Source of the DNA: Pseudomonas azotoformans
Lineage (GTDB): Bacteria; Pseudomonadota; Gammaproteobacteria; Pseudomonadales; Pseudomonadaceae
Assembly (NCBI RefSeq): GCF_900103345.1
Contig: NZ_LT629702.1
Span: forward strand, 1,984,001-2,048,000
Direction: 5' to 3'
Length of the DNA stretch: 64,000 bases
Shown here: one piece after another, positions 41,473 through 50,315 of the stretch
Position numbering within the stretch: position 1 is the first letter of the stretch
How the letters are laid out: each line of letters opens with the position of its first letter
Program-made: the position numbers and the translations under genes
The notes under the pieces: generated by a model
What the model was told of the DNA's origin: nothing
What the model saw: the letters and a program-made list of their open reading frames with translations, nothing else
Databases searched by the model: none

Positions 41473-42219
41473 ATGCTTCTACACAAGTCCACCTGGATCG
41501 AGATCGGGCAGTTTCTGGAACGCAGCCGCACGGTGGTGGTTCCCATCGGTTCCAACGAGCAGCACGGCCCCACCGGCCTGCTCGGTACCGACTGGATGTG
41601 CCCGGAAATCATCGCCCATGAGGCGCAGCAGAACGCCGACATCCTGATCGCCCCGACCTTCAATATCGGCATGGCCCAGCATCACTTGGGTTTTCCCGGC
41701 ACCATTTCCCTGCGCCCTTCCACCTTTATCGCCGCGATTGGCGACTGGGTGCGTTCGCTGGCCGGGCATGGTTTCGAGAAGATTCTGTTTCTGAACGGCC
41801 ATGGCGGCAATATCGCCACGATTGAAGCGGCCTTTTCCGAGCTGTACGCCGAAGCGAGCTTCGCCCGCCGCCCCGCCGGTTTTGCGTTGAAGCTGGTGAA
41901 CTGGTGGGACCTGGAGGGCGTGACCGACCTGGCCCAGCGCCAATTCCCGGTGGGTCATGGCAGCCATGCCACACCGTCGGAAATTGCGGTGACCCAATGG
42001 GCCTACCCGGACGCGATCAAGACCGCCGACTACTCACCGCAAATCGCCAACACCGGGCCGATCCGCGAGGCGCTGGACTTCCGCGCGCGCTTCCCGGATG
42101 GGCGCATGGGCTCGGACCCGGCGCTGGCGACGGTAGAAAAAGGTGGGGAGTTGGTGGCGTTGGCGGCGCAGGGGTTGGTCAAGACAGTGAACAGCTTCAG
42201 CAACGAAGCCAAACCCTGA
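41473..42219 (+). CDS. Creatininase-family metal-dependent amidohydrolase
   Basis: 248 residues. Metal ligands typical of creatininase are in place: E29 and H31 (GSNEQHGPTG), D40 (LGTDW), H110 (LNGHGGN) and a later GHGSHATPSE. Family members open cyclic amides (creatinine) or act in biosynthesis of modified peptides (MftE) and riboflavin/F420-type cofactors. No creatine pathway gene is nearby, so the substrate is unknown. It follows the YkuD_2 gene by 28 bases. A REPIN begins 2 bases after its stop. Confidence 0.87.
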   Translation: MLLHKSTWIEIGQFLERSRTVVVPIGSNEQHGPTGLLGTDWMCPEIIAHEAQQNADILIAPTFNIGMAQHHLGFPGTISLRPSTFIAAIGDWVRSLAGHGFEKILFLNGHGGNIATIEAAFSELYAEASFARRPAGFALKLVNWWDLEGVTDLAQRQFPVGHGSHATPSEIAVTQWAYPDAIKTADYSPQIANTGPIREALDFRARFPDGRMGSDPALATVEKGGELVALAAQGLVKTVNSFSNEAKP

Positions 42220-42220
42220 G

Positions 42221-42343
42221 CCATACATAGATCTACATGTGGGAGGGGGCTTGCCCCCGATAACAGTGTGTCAGCTACAGATGCTCTGGCTGATCCACCG
42301 CTATCGGGGGCAAGCCCCCTCCCACATGTGGTTTTATGTATGG
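42221..42343. repeat. REPIN (GTGGGAGGGGGCTTGCCCCCGAT class)
   Basis: Arms ACATGTGGGAGGGGGCTTGC (from 42235) and GCAAGCCCCCTCCCACATGT (to 42329) are inverted; the outer CCATACATA/TATGTATGG extends the dyad to 42221-42343. It sits between two convergent genes and may terminate both. Confidence 0.9.
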
Positions 42344-42350
42344 CCTGGGA

Positions 42351-42692
42351 TTACTGGCAGTCCTTTGCCGCCAGCTCAAGCCGCGACGGCGTGATCGTCG
42401 ACGCCAGCGGCTTGCGCTCATACAGGAACACCTTGCCGCCCTCCTGGGACTTGTAGGCTTCCAGCACGTCATCGGCGGCAATCTTGCTGGTCAGCACCAC
42501 TTTGGCGTGACGCGAGTTCTGGGTGACGGTCGAGGTGATCCCGTGCTTTTCCAGCTTGGGTAGCACGCACTGCACGTAGGCTTCCGGACTCTTGCTGGTT
42601 TGCAGGGTCAGGCTCGGGGCGTTTGGGGCGGTGACACAACCCACCAGCGACAGCGAAGCAATGGCCAAAGCCGGGACTAAGAAAGCGCGCAT
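42351..42692 (-). CDS. Small hypothetical lipoprotein
   Basis: 113 residues. The signal peptide ends in lipobox SLVGC (Cys19). The mature part has a conserved-looking YVQCVLPKLEKHGITSTVTQ and a C-terminal AAKDCQ, so two cysteines could form a disulfide. I do not recognise the family. It ends next to a REPIN and follows a secreted protein gene on the same strand by 35 bases, so the two may be one operon of envelope proteins. Confidence 0.72.
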   Translation of the reverse strand: MRAFLVPALAIASLSLVGCVTAPNAPSLTLQTSKSPEAYVQCVLPKLEKHGITSTVTQNSRHAKVVLTSKIAADDVLEAYKSQEGGKVFLYERKPLASTITPSRLELAAKDCQ

Positions 42693-42727
42693 GAAAAATT
42701 CCTGACTATAAACAATAAAGGTTCACA

Positions 42728-43372
42728 TCAACCGGCACGGACTAACGCTTTGAGCGAGGCATCGAACTGCTTCAAGGCGTCGAGCTGCACATCACGCTGC
42801 TGCTCGATCTGCGCGGCAATCTCCGGCGCGGCCTTGTCATGCACCCACACCGACGGCACCTGCTTGTGCACCGAGCCTTCGGCCCGGGCAATGTACTGCA
42901 GGTTCGCGTCATAGAACCGCGCAATAAAACGCGCCTCGACCACATCGTTACGCTGGGTCAGCAGTTGGTTATGGGTATCGAGCATCACCACCACATCGGG
43001 GTGAGCCTGCACCAGGGCATCCAGGTTGTCGTAGACCGTCACCGACAAAAAAGTGCCTTGCAGCGAGCTCATCAACCAATCAATGGCCAGTTCCGGGTCG
43101 GAACTGTTGACGAACGCCTGGCGGATGCGCCCGTCGAGGGCATCCTTGGCGCCATTCAAGGCCATGTCGTGGTAGCGTTCGAGGTAGCTGAGGTTGTCGC
43201 GGGTGTTGTCGCTCAACAACACACCCACCGACTGCGCGTGCTGCAGGGAGTCTACGCTACCGTTGATAGGTAGCAAATGGCTGGTATGCAGATCATCGGC
43301 GATTGCCGCGTTGTTGATGACCACCGTGCCAAGCATCAGAGCCATCAAAGCCAACTGAATAAACGTCCTCAT
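42728..43372 (-). CDS. Hypothetical exported protein
   Basis: 214 residues with a signal peptide (MRTFIQLALMALMLGTVVINNAAIAD). The mature part looks like a mixed alpha/beta periplasmic domain (FLSVTVYDNLDALVQAHPDVVVMLDTHNQ) ending in a long helix (AAQIEQQRDVQLDALKQFDAS). I do not recognise the family. It is 35 bases upstream of the lipoprotein gene and probably co-transcribed. The divergent small gene at 43504 lies 131 bases away. Confidence 0.68.
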   Translation of the reverse strand: MRTFIQLALMALMLGTVVINNAAIADDLHTSHLLPINGSVDSLQHAQSVGVLLSDNTRDNLSYLERYHDMALNGAKDALDGRIRQAFVNSSDPELAIDWLMSSLQGTFLSVTVYDNLDALVQAHPDVVVMLDTHNQLLTQRNDVVEARFIARFYDANLQYIARAEGSVHKQVPSVWVHDKAAPEIAAQIEQQRDVQLDALKQFDASLKALVRAG

Positions 43373-43503
43373 CGCGCATTTCCTTGAACAGCGTCTCGAT
43401 GGGGCGATTTTCCGCTTTTCCGGAAAAAACAGAACTTGCGATGCGTGATGGTGACTATTATCTGAACCGATAGTGCTGACATAAAACCTATAAGGACCAC
43501 GCC

Positions 43504-43767
43504 ATGAAGCCCCACCAGAAAACCTTCGACCGCATCCGCGAAGCCGTACTACCGGAGTTTCGCGAACGGGTCGCCGATTACCTGGTCGACTATGAACACG
43601 TGCTGCAGGACGAGGCGGCGGACGCGGACCGGATCAGCGCCAGCGCCCAGCAACTGCGCGGTTACCTGCGCGGCCTGAACACCATGCGGGTACTGGGCAT
43701 GGCCGACTGGGAAGAGCTGGACCGCCGCGTGAAAGAGGATTGGCTAGGGGTGGTCGAAGCCGAATAA
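43504..43767 (+). CDS. Small hypothetical protein
   Basis: 87 residues, acidic and helical (RIREAVLPEFRERVADYLVD, DAADRISASAQQLRGYLRGL), cytoplasmic. AAGGACCACGCC precedes the ATG. The last 24 bases overlap the 3' end of the convergent amidohydrolase gene. Family not recognised. Confidence 0.65.
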   Translation: MKPHQKTFDRIREAVLPEFRERVADYLVDYEHVLQDEAADADRISASAQQLRGYLRGLNTMRVLGMADWEELDRRVKEDWLGVVEAE

Positions 43768-44577
43768 CTGCCGGGGTGTATCGATCAGCAAGGCTTGCGC
43801 GACCGCAGCCGACCAGCCCAAGGCCTGGCGTTGCTCGATCACAGCGCGGTAGTCGACGGACGTTTCATGCTGGGTGTGCGGCCAGTCACTGCCCCACACC
43901 AAGCGGTGCAGACCGAAACTCTGTTGCAGCAACGGCATGGCCTGGCGCGCAAATTCAAGGTTCTGCGCCGGGCTGCCAGCCAGGCGATAGATCCCCGAGA
44001 CTTTCAGCCACAGCTGGCCGCTGAGGCCCAGTTCCAGAAGGTCGGCAAAACCGCGTTGCGCGACGCCGAGCCGTGCATCTGGCCGGCCGAAATGGTCGAC
44101 CACCAGCTTGACCCCGAACGGCAGCAACTGGCGCACCAATTGCGGCAGGTCGGTCACCTCGCGGTGCAATTCCACGTGCCAGCCCAGCGCGACGATGTGC
44201 TCGAAAAAAACCTTCCAGCCGGGCTCGGCAAAGTCTGGCAGCGCCCGGCCCACCAGGTTCAAGCGCACGCCGACCACGCCGGCGCGGGCCATCGCCTGTA
44301 AAGCGTGCTGCGGGATATCACGGTCCACCACCACGACGCCGCGCAACTGATCGGGTGCCTGCTGCAAAGCGGCCAACAGGTAGCCGTTGTCGGTGCCCAG
44401 GAAACTGGGTTGCACCAACACGCCGTGGCTCAGGCCATTGGCGTGCAAGTGGCCGAGGTAGTCCGCCAGCGTGGCGTCGTAGCCTGGGGTGTAGCGACGC
44501 TCACCGGCCAGGGTGAGCGCCTGGCTGAAGACATGGGCATGGGCGTCGATGCCGGTGATGGAACGGTTATCAAGCAT
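43744..44577 (-). CDS. Amidohydrolase-2 family hydrolase (2-pyrone-4,6-dicarboxylate lactonase-like)
   Basis: 277 residues. The metal-binding N terminus GIDAHAHVFSQ, the ARAGVVGVRLNLVGR and HVELHREVTDLPQL segments, VVDHFGRPD and the C-terminal VWGSDWPHTQHET are the standard motifs of the LigI-like branch of amidohydrolases, which act on lactones and aromatic-derived dicarboxylates. It is the last gene of a GntR-MFS-amidohydrolase unit, 27 bases downstream of the transporter, so it should hydrolyse the compound the transporter brings in. The ATG at 44577 is preferred to a TTG at 44592. Confidence 0.87.
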   Translation of the reverse strand: MLDNRSITGIDAHAHVFSQALTLAGERRYTPGYDATLADYLGHLHANGLSHGVLVQPSFLGTDNGYLLAALQQAPDQLRGVVVVDRDIPQHALQAMARAGVVGVRLNLVGRALPDFAEPGWKVFFEHIVALGWHVELHREVTDLPQLVRQLLPFGVKLVVDHFGRPDARLGVAQRGFADLLELGLSGQLWLKVSGIYRLAGSPAQNLEFARQAMPLLQQSFGLHRLVWGSDWPHTQHETSVDYRAVIEQRQALGWSAAVAQALLIDTPRQLFGFDHP

Positions 44578-44604
44578 GGGGTCGTCTTTCAAAAGTAAAA
44601 AGGA

Positions 44605-45885
44605 TCAGGCCTGGGCGCGCTGGCCGCTCACGACGTTCTCGGCGGGTGCCGCTTCCAGCACGCGGCCACGGGTTTCCGGCAGGCACAGCGCGGCGATCAC
44701 GGCGACGCCGTAGGCGATCCCGGCATCGATGCCGATGGCCGAGCCGAGGGACATCGAGTCGCTCATATGCCCCACCAGGAAGGGAAACACCGCCGACAGC
44801 ACGCGCCCGAAGTTGTAGCAGAAGCCCACGCCGGCACCGCGCACATCCGCCGGGTAGAGTTCGTTGAACAACGCCCCCAGGCTGGCCGGGATACCGGCGG
44901 CGAAGAAGCCCAGCGGGAAGCCAAGGAACAGCATCTGCGTATTGCTCAGCGGCAGGAACACATAGGCCTGCACGGTGATCACGCAGCACAGCGCAAACAG
45001 CACGATGTTCTTGCGGCGGCCAATGCGGTCGATCAGCCAACCACTGGCGATGCAGCCACACCAGAAGGCAAAGATGATCACCGCCAGGTAGCCGCCCGAG
45101 TTGAGTACCGACAGGTTGCGCTCGGTCTTGAGGAAGGTCGGCAGCCAGGTCATCACCGCATGGTAACCACCGTGGGCACCCAGGCCCAGCAAGCCGCCGA
45201 ACAGCGTCACGCGGATCAGCTCAGGGCGGAAGATGCCGGCCAGAGACTTGAAGAAACTCTGGGGAATCGCCTGTTCCTTCTGCAGGCGCTGGAAGCTGTC
45301 AGGCTCTTCAACGTTACGCCGCACCCAGATAATCAGGAACGACGGCAGCAGCCCCACCACGAACATCACCCGCCAGGCCATGTCCTGGGGCACAAACGAA
45401 TAGATCAGCGCAAACACCCCGACCGCCACGCCCCAGCCCACGGCCCAGGCGCTCTGTACGGTACCCATCACCTTACCGCGATATTTCGGGTTGATGGTCT
45501 CGGCCATCAACACCGCGCCCGCCGCCCATTCACCGCCGATGCCGAAGCCTTGCAGCGCCTTGACGATCAGCAACTGGTGAAAGCCGGTGACGAACGCCGA
45601 CAAAAACGTGAAGAACGAAAACCACAGGATCATCCACTGCAACGTGCGCACCCGGCCGTAGCGGTCGGACAACGTGCCGCCGACCCAACCGCCGATGGCC
45701 GAGGTCACCAGCGTAACGCCGCTGATCAGCCCCGCATCGCCCTTGCTCAAGGCGAAGGCTGCGATGAGTGCCGGGATCGCCAGGCCGAACATCTGCACTT
45801 CCAATGCATCCAGGGACCAGCCACCGAAGCAGGCCCAGAACGTTTTGCGCTCCCGAGGAGTGACTTGGCCATACCAACTGAACAT
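44605..45885 (-). CDS. MFS transporter of the sugar/carboxylate:H+ symporter type (NanT/MhbT-like)
   Basis: 426 residues and twelve membrane helices. Landmarks: LDALEVQMFGLAIPAL in helix 1, motif A GGWVGGTLSDRYGRVRTL and the G-rich QGFGIGGEWAAGAVLMAE. This branch imports sialate, aromatic acids and other organic anions. AAGGAT precedes the ATG. It lies between the GntR regulator (98 bases upstream) and the amidohydrolase (27 bases downstream), forming a small catabolic operon. Confidence 0.9.
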   Translation of the reverse strand: MFSWYGQVTPRERKTFWACFGGWSLDALEVQMFGLAIPALIAAFALSKGDAGLISGVTLVTSAIGGWVGGTLSDRYGRVRTLQWMILWFSFFTFLSAFVTGFHQLLIVKALQGFGIGGEWAAGAVLMAETINPKYRGKVMGTVQSAWAVGWGVAVGVFALIYSFVPQDMAWRVMFVVGLLPSFLIIWVRRNVEEPDSFQRLQKEQAIPQSFFKSLAGIFRPELIRVTLFGGLLGLGAHGGYHAVMTWLPTFLKTERNLSVLNSGGYLAVIIFAFWCGCIASGWLIDRIGRRKNIVLFALCCVITVQAYVFLPLSNTQMLFLGFPLGFFAAGIPASLGALFNELYPADVRGAGVGFCYNFGRVLSAVFPFLVGHMSDSMSLGSAIGIDAGIAYGVAVIAALCLPETRGRVLEAAPAENVVSGQRAQA

Positions 45886-45983
45886 GATTTTTATCCTTAT
45901 AGGTCAAACGCGAGGCAGCCGGGCGCGAACCGCGCCACAGCCGGGCCAGTGTTGGGCAAACAGTTAACGGTGCGGGTGTGCGG

Positions 45984-46715
45984 TCAGCGAATGTCCACGC
46001 GGTAGCGGAAGTGTTCGGCATGCCCACGGGAGCGTCGCCACTCCAGGGGTTGGCCGGCGTAGTCGCGGGCCAGACGCTCGATCACCACCACCGGGCTGTT
46101 GACCGGTACTTGCAGCAACCGCGCGTACACCGCGTTGACCGATTCGGCCGTGAGGGTTTCCTCGGCCGAGGCCACCACCTGCCCGCAGACACTTTCATAC
46201 ACCGGATAGAGCAGCGGGCCTTGCGCGGACAGGTCGATGTCGAGCAACGCCTGGAAGCGCGCGCGCGGCAGCCAGATCTCTTCAGCAAGCAGTGGCTGCA
46301 CGTCAAACAGACGGGTCCGAACGATGCGGATCACTTGGGCCTCGGGGGCCAGGCCCAGCGCCTCGCTGACCGCCGACGGCGCGGCCACGGACTCGACCGT
46401 GAGGATGCGGCTTTGCGGCACCTGACGCTCGCCCGACGGGCCTTGAAAACGGAAAAACCTAAACAGCGACGACTGGAATTGCGGGCGGCGCACAAAGGTG
46501 CCACGGCCCTGCTGACGCTCCAGAATGCCCTCGCTGACCAGTGCATCCACGGCCTTGCGCACGGTACCGGTGGACAGCGCGTACTCGGCGGACAACACCG
46601 CTTCGGTGGGAATCGCTTCGCCGGGGCGCCAGCGATTGTTGGCGATCTGCTCGATCAGCTGGTCGCGCAAGCGTTGGTAAAGCGGCAGGCGGGCATCACT
46701 GGACAGCGTGTTCAT
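45984..46715 (-). CDS. GntR-family regulator, HutC subfamily
   Basis: 243 residues. The N-terminal GntR winged helix (LPLYQRLRDQLIEQIANNRWRPGEAIPTEAVL ... TGTVRKAVDALVSEGILERQQGRGTFV) is joined to a UTRA effector domain (ESVAAPSAVSEALGL, LAEEIWLPRARF, ERLARDYAGQPLEWRRSRG). It is first in line before the MFS and amidohydrolase genes and probably represses them in the absence of the substrate. A perfect dyad GTCATA-N8-TATGAC lies 26 bases before its start. Confidence 0.9.
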   Translation of the reverse strand: MNTLSSDARLPLYQRLRDQLIEQIANNRWRPGEAIPTEAVLSAEYALSTGTVRKAVDALVSEGILERQQGRGTFVRRPQFQSSLFRFFRFQGPSGERQVPQSRILTVESVAAPSAVSEALGLAPEAQVIRIVRTRLFDVQPLLAEEIWLPRARFQALLDIDLSAQGPLLYPVYESVCGQVVASAEETLTAESVNAVYARLLQVPVNSPVVVIERLARDYAGQPLEWRRSRGHAEHFRYRVDIR

Positions 46716-46740
46716 GAGGTCACATTCACTTTGTTATGTA

Positions 46741-46760
46741 GTCATATATATGAATATGAC
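46741..46760. promoter_or_regulatory. Dyad GTCATA-N8-TATGAC, candidate GntR operator
   Basis: GTCATA (46741-46746) and TATGAC (46755-46760) form a perfect inverted repeat in an AT-rich patch directly upstream of the GntR gene start (46715), suiting autoregulation of the three-gene operon. Confidence 0.65.
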
Positions 46761-46825
46761 CAGAGTATTCTTCCGTCGGGTGACGCCTGTCAAGCGCATC
46801 ACCGCAAACGGAAGATGAATGGTCG

Positions 46826-47443
46826 TTACTGCGCCGGGCGTTGTTGCCGCACCCACGCCTGCACGGAGGGCCGCTGCCACTGCCGTTGGGCGTACTCCAC
46901 CAACTCGGCAGGCACGCTGTCACCGTTGAGGATCAAGCGATTGAGCATCACGGCCAGGTCCACGTCCGCGATGCACCATTCACCGAACAAGTACGGCGGA
47001 TTACCCACCAACAGCGCCTGGGCCGCACTGATCAACTTCGCCGCCGCCGCTTCAGCCACCGGCGACAGTGCGGGCATCTTCTGCCCGTAGAACACCACCA
47101 TCGTCGAGCGTTCCTGACGGATCGGCAGCAAGTCACTGCGCAGCCATGCCTGGACCTGGCGCGCCCTCGCCCGCTGTTTTGGATCGGCCGGATACACCGG
47201 CACGTCAGGGTAGGCCTGCTCCAGATACTCGGTGATCGCCGAAGACTCCGACAAGGCGAAGTTGCCCTCCAGCAAGGTCGGCACGCGCTGGGTCAGGGAC
47301 AGTTGGGCGAAGTCGGCGGCGTGCTGTTGCGCGGCATCCAGGTCCAGGGCGATCGTGTCGAACGCCAGGCCTTTTTCGCGCAGGGTCACGAACACCGACA
47401 TGGCGTAGGGGCTGGTGTACAGATGATCCACATACAGGCGCAT
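46826..47443 (-). CDS. Glutathione S-transferase (YfcF-like)
   Basis: 205 residues. The N-terminal thioredoxin-like domain has LYVDHLYTSPYAMSVFVTLREKGL, then TQRVPTLLEGNFALSESSAI with the glutathione-contacting ESSAI, and a C-terminal helical domain. YfcF and YfcG act on organic peroxides and disulfides. AAGGAG precedes the ATG at 47443. It lies downstream of no operon partner on its strand. Confidence 0.88.
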   Translation of the reverse strand: MRLYVDHLYTSPYAMSVFVTLREKGLAFDTIALDLDAAQQHAADFAQLSLTQRVPTLLEGNFALSESSAITEYLEQAYPDVPVYPADPKQRARARQVQAWLRSDLLPIRQERSTMVVFYGQKMPALSPVAEAAAAKLISAAQALLVGNPPYLFGEWCIADVDLAVMLNRLILNGDSVPAELVEYAQRQWQRPSVQAWVRQQRPAQ

Positions 47444-47620
47444 AACGATTCTCCTTGAGGGGAACACCACGCTACGAGATGCGCCACAAGAAAGACAATG
47501 CGCTGTTTTTATGGGGGCATTCCTTGCGGGAATAGCCGTGCCCGCTGTGACAGCAACGCCTGTAAAGGTAGACTCGCCAAACTGCGCGCACCTGCGTACC
47601 ACTAAAAAAGGATTTTCGTC

Positions 47621-48316
47621 TTGCGCCGCCCTTTCGCCGTGTTTTTGTCGTTCTCCAGTGTTCCTTGCGTAGCGTTTTCCAGTGAACTCCCCGCACTGCC
47701 CGGTGAAGCGCAGTATCAACAAGCCGCGAACCTGTTGAAGAAAAGCGACGCAGAGTACGCAGACCTGATGCGCTCATTGCTAGCCAAGAAAACGCCGACA
47801 GATATGGAAGAGAAGAAAGCGAACCTGGCGCTCGTCCAACAACGCTTGAGCGAATCGGCGCAGGCCGGACATCCCGTCGCCGAATATCGCCTGATGCTCC
47901 TATATCAGGTCTATTTGGTTCCTGGTAAAGAACAAGAGATGTGCCAACTGGCTGTCTCAAGCCTGGAACACGGCTTTGCCCCTGCCGCACTTTATGTAGA
48001 CAACACCTGCCTGGACTATGTAGTGGGCCCCAAGTACATACCGGCACTGCAAAACGCTCTGGGCAAAATCGACGACTTTGCACGTTACTACCCGCAGCCC
48101 GCCGTATGGTTGACCTGCGGAGCGCGGCCGACTGGCGTCGAATTGCAATCAGGCAGCCAAAATGATTACCGCGCCGAACTTTATAAAGTGCTCGCCAGCC
48201 AAACCAATCGCAGAACTGCACGGCCGTTGCGCATTGAATACCTGGAGAAAGCGTTGGCAACCAACGGCTGCCCCTATGCGCACAAACGCCTGGAAATCGA
48301 ACGGAACGCTCAATAA
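47621..48316 (+). CDS. Hypothetical exported protein with Sel1-like helices
   Basis: 231 residues from a TTG start with AAGGA 12 bases upstream. A weak signal peptide (MRRPFAVFLSFSSVPCVAFSS) is followed by helical segments (YQQAANLLKKSDAEYADLMR, RLSESAQAGHPVAEYRLMLL, LEKALATNGCPYAHKRLEIE) that recall Sel1/TPR-type repeats, with several cysteines. Base composition is lower in GC than the neighbours, which may mark a recently acquired gene. Function unknown. Confidence 0.6.
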   Translation: MRRPFAVFLSFSSVPCVAFSSELPALPGEAQYQQAANLLKKSDAEYADLMRSLLAKKTPTDMEEKKANLALVQQRLSESAQAGHPVAEYRLMLLYQVYLVPGKEQEMCQLAVSSLEHGFAPAALYVDNTCLDYVVGPKYIPALQNALGKIDDFARYYPQPAVWLTCGARPTGVELQSGSQNDYRAELYKVLASQTNRRTARPLRIEYLEKALATNGCPYAHKRLEIERNAQ

Positions 48317-48326
48317 AGTCAAGTCG

Positions 48327-48863
48327 CTATCCGGCAAATCCGCCGGCTTCCAGAAACCTACGTTCAGCGTCAGTGGTCGCTCTGGCCAACACCTCGTTTC
48401 GATGGGGAAAACGCCCGAATTGCTCGATGATGCGCGCATGTTCCTTGGCCCAATGGAAGGTGTTGGCGTCCAGTTGCCGGTTCAACTCCAGAGAGCGCTG
48501 TTGATCGGCCGGGTCTTCCGAATGCTCGAACGGCAAATAGCAGAACGCACGCAATGCCGGGTCGACCTGCCGGTCCAGCCCGGCGTCCACCATGCGCCGG
48601 GCATACAGCCGCGCCAGCGGATCGGTGGCGAACATATGGGCGGTGCCACGGAAGGCATTGCGCGGGTACTGGTCCAGCAGGATCAGCAACGCCAGGGCGC
48701 CGTGCGCCGAGTCCAGCCAGCTTTCCAGCTCACGCCGGGCCGCTTGCAGGTGGGCGGTGTGGAAGGTGTCGCGGAAGCTGGCGTCGAAGGCATCGTCCTT
48801 GGCGAACCAGCGTTTGGGGCCGGCGTGTTGCCAGAAGTCGATGACAGCCTGCGCAGTGGTCAT
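48327..48863 (-). CDS. DUF924-family protein
   Basis: 178 residues, matching DUF924 throughout: VIDFWQHAGPKRWFAKDDAFDASFR at the start, LALLILLDQYPRNAFRGTAHMFATDPLAR in the middle and FCYLPFEHSEDPADQQRSLEL near the end. The family is all-helical and TPR-like; its function is not known. AGGT precedes the ATG. It ends 10 bases from the end of the convergent hypothetical gene. Confidence 0.88.
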   Translation of the reverse strand: MTTAQAVIDFWQHAGPKRWFAKDDAFDASFRDTFHTAHLQAARRELESWLDSAHGALALLILLDQYPRNAFRGTAHMFATDPLARLYARRMVDAGLDRQVDPALRAFCYLPFEHSEDPADQQRSLELNRQLDANTFHWAKEHARIIEQFGRFPHRNEVLARATTDAERRFLEAGGFAG

Positions 48864-48956
48864 GGTGAGTACCTGGAAAGATAATTTAGCTGACGGTATC
48901 AGAATCCAATGTTATAGGATAACACCCCCTTGCCGCCCTGCCCTGTGATCACGCCC

Positions 48957-50111
48957 ATGACCGATGCTGTTCCCCTGCGCCAACGCCTGCTCTCCATCGA
49001 CGCTCTGCGCGGCCTGGTGATCCTGTTCATGCTGCTCGACCACGTGCGCGAAACCTTCCTGCTCCACCGCCAGGTCAGCGACCCGATGACCATCGACAGC
49101 ACCGAACCCGCACTGTTTTTCAGCCGCACCCTCGCCCATCTGTGTGCGCCGGTGTTCGTTCTGCTCACGGGGTTGTCGGCCTGGCTCTACGGACAGAAGT
49201 ACCAGGGCCGCCGCGATGTGTCGGCGTTCCTGTTCAAGCGCGGGCTGTTCCTGGTGGTGCTGGAATTCACCCTGGTCAACTTCGCCTGGACCTTCCAGTT
49301 GCCGCCCAGCGTAATCTACCTGCAGGTGATCTGGGCGATTGGCGTGAGCATGCTCGCCCTGGCCGCGCTGGTGTGGTTGCCGCGAGCGCTGCTGATCGTG
49401 TTGGCGCTGCTGATCATTGGCGGGCATAACCTGCTGGATGGGGTGCACTTCGCTGCGGGGTCGGCCTTGCATATTCCGTGGACGATCCTGCATGAGCGCA
49501 GCTGGATCGAGGTGGGCGATTCGCTGCGGTTGCGCACGACCTACCCGGTGCTGCCGTGGATCGGCGTGATTGCATTGGGGTACGGCCTGGGCCCATGGTT
49601 TGCCAATGGCATGCCGCCGGCGCTGCGCCAGCGTTATCTGTTGCTGGGTGGTGTGAGTGCGTTGGTGGGGTTCGTACTGTTGCGCACCGCCAATGGCTAT
49701 GGCGAGAAGCCTTGGCAGGCCTATGAGAGCGGCGTCCAGACGCTGATGAGCTTGTTCAACATCACCAAATACCCGCCTTCGCTGCTGTTCCTGGCGCTGA
49801 CCCTGGGGATTGGCTTGCTGCTGTTGCTGGCGTTTGAACGTGCGGGGCAGAAACGCTGGATTGGTGTGCTTGCCACATTTGGTGCGGCACCGATGTTCTT
49901 CTATTTGCTGCACCTGTACGTGCTGAAAATCCTCTACGTCGCCTGTGTGGCGTTGTTTGGCCTCAACCACGGCAACTACTTCGGTTTCGACAGCATCGGC
50001 GCCGTGTGGCTGGTGGCGCTATTGCTGCCCCTGGCGCTCTACCCGCCTGTGCGCTGGTTCGCCGGGCTCAAGGCGCGTCGCCGCGACCTGGCCTGGCTCA
50101 AATACCTCTGA
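48957..50111 (+). CDS. DUF1624 / heparan-alpha-glucosaminide N-acetyltransferase-like membrane protein
   Basis: 384 residues, about ten membrane helices. The opening RLLSIDALRGLVILFMLLDHVRETF is the hallmark of this acyltransferase-3-like group (DUF1624/HGSNAT catalytic region), with HLCAPVFVLLTGLSAWLYG in helix 2 and MFFYLLHLYVLK late. Such proteins are thought to transfer acyl groups to envelope sugars. The ATG at 48957 is the likely start. A REPIN follows 17 bases after the stop. Confidence 0.85.
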   Translation: MTDAVPLRQRLLSIDALRGLVILFMLLDHVRETFLLHRQVSDPMTIDSTEPALFFSRTLAHLCAPVFVLLTGLSAWLYGQKYQGRRDVSAFLFKRGLFLVVLEFTLVNFAWTFQLPPSVIYLQVIWAIGVSMLALAALVWLPRALLIVLALLIIGGHNLLDGVHFAAGSALHIPWTILHERSWIEVGDSLRLRTTYPVLPWIGVIALGYGLGPWFANGMPPALRQRYLLLGGVSALVGFVLLRTANGYGEKPWQAYESGVQTLMSLFNITKYPPSLLFLALTLGIGLLLLLAFERAGQKRWIGVLATFGAAPMFFYLLHLYVLKILYVACVALFGLNHGNYFGFDSIGAVWLVALLLPLALYPPVRWFAGLKARRRDLAWLKYL

Positions 50112-50128
50112 CCCCTGGCGCATGACAC

Positions 50129-50228
50129 TGTAGGAGCGAGCTTGCTCGCGAAAAACGTCAACGATAACGCGTTAACTCAGGTTTAACGCGGGGCCCTCAG
50201 GTTCTTCGCGAGCAAGCTCGCTCCTACA
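50129..50228. repeat. REPIN (GTAGGAGCGAGCTTGCTCGCGA class)
   Basis: TGTAGGAGCGAGCTTGCTCG (from 50129) and CGAGCAAGCTCGCTCCTACA (to 50228) are inverted, with a 50-base spacer closely related to that of the copy at 51458. It separates convergent genes. Confidence 0.9.
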
Positions 50229-50315
50229 CGGGTGGTGTCAGGCCGATGCAGCCATCGTCGGCAGACGGTAACAGGGAGACAAACTCATTTTACTTCTGAT
50301 GGTCGCAAGGTCCGT

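Noticed and set aside
44767..46005. 412-codon plus-strand frame
   Set aside because: Antisense of the MFS transporter at 44605-45885; no family motif and extreme Q/H/R content.
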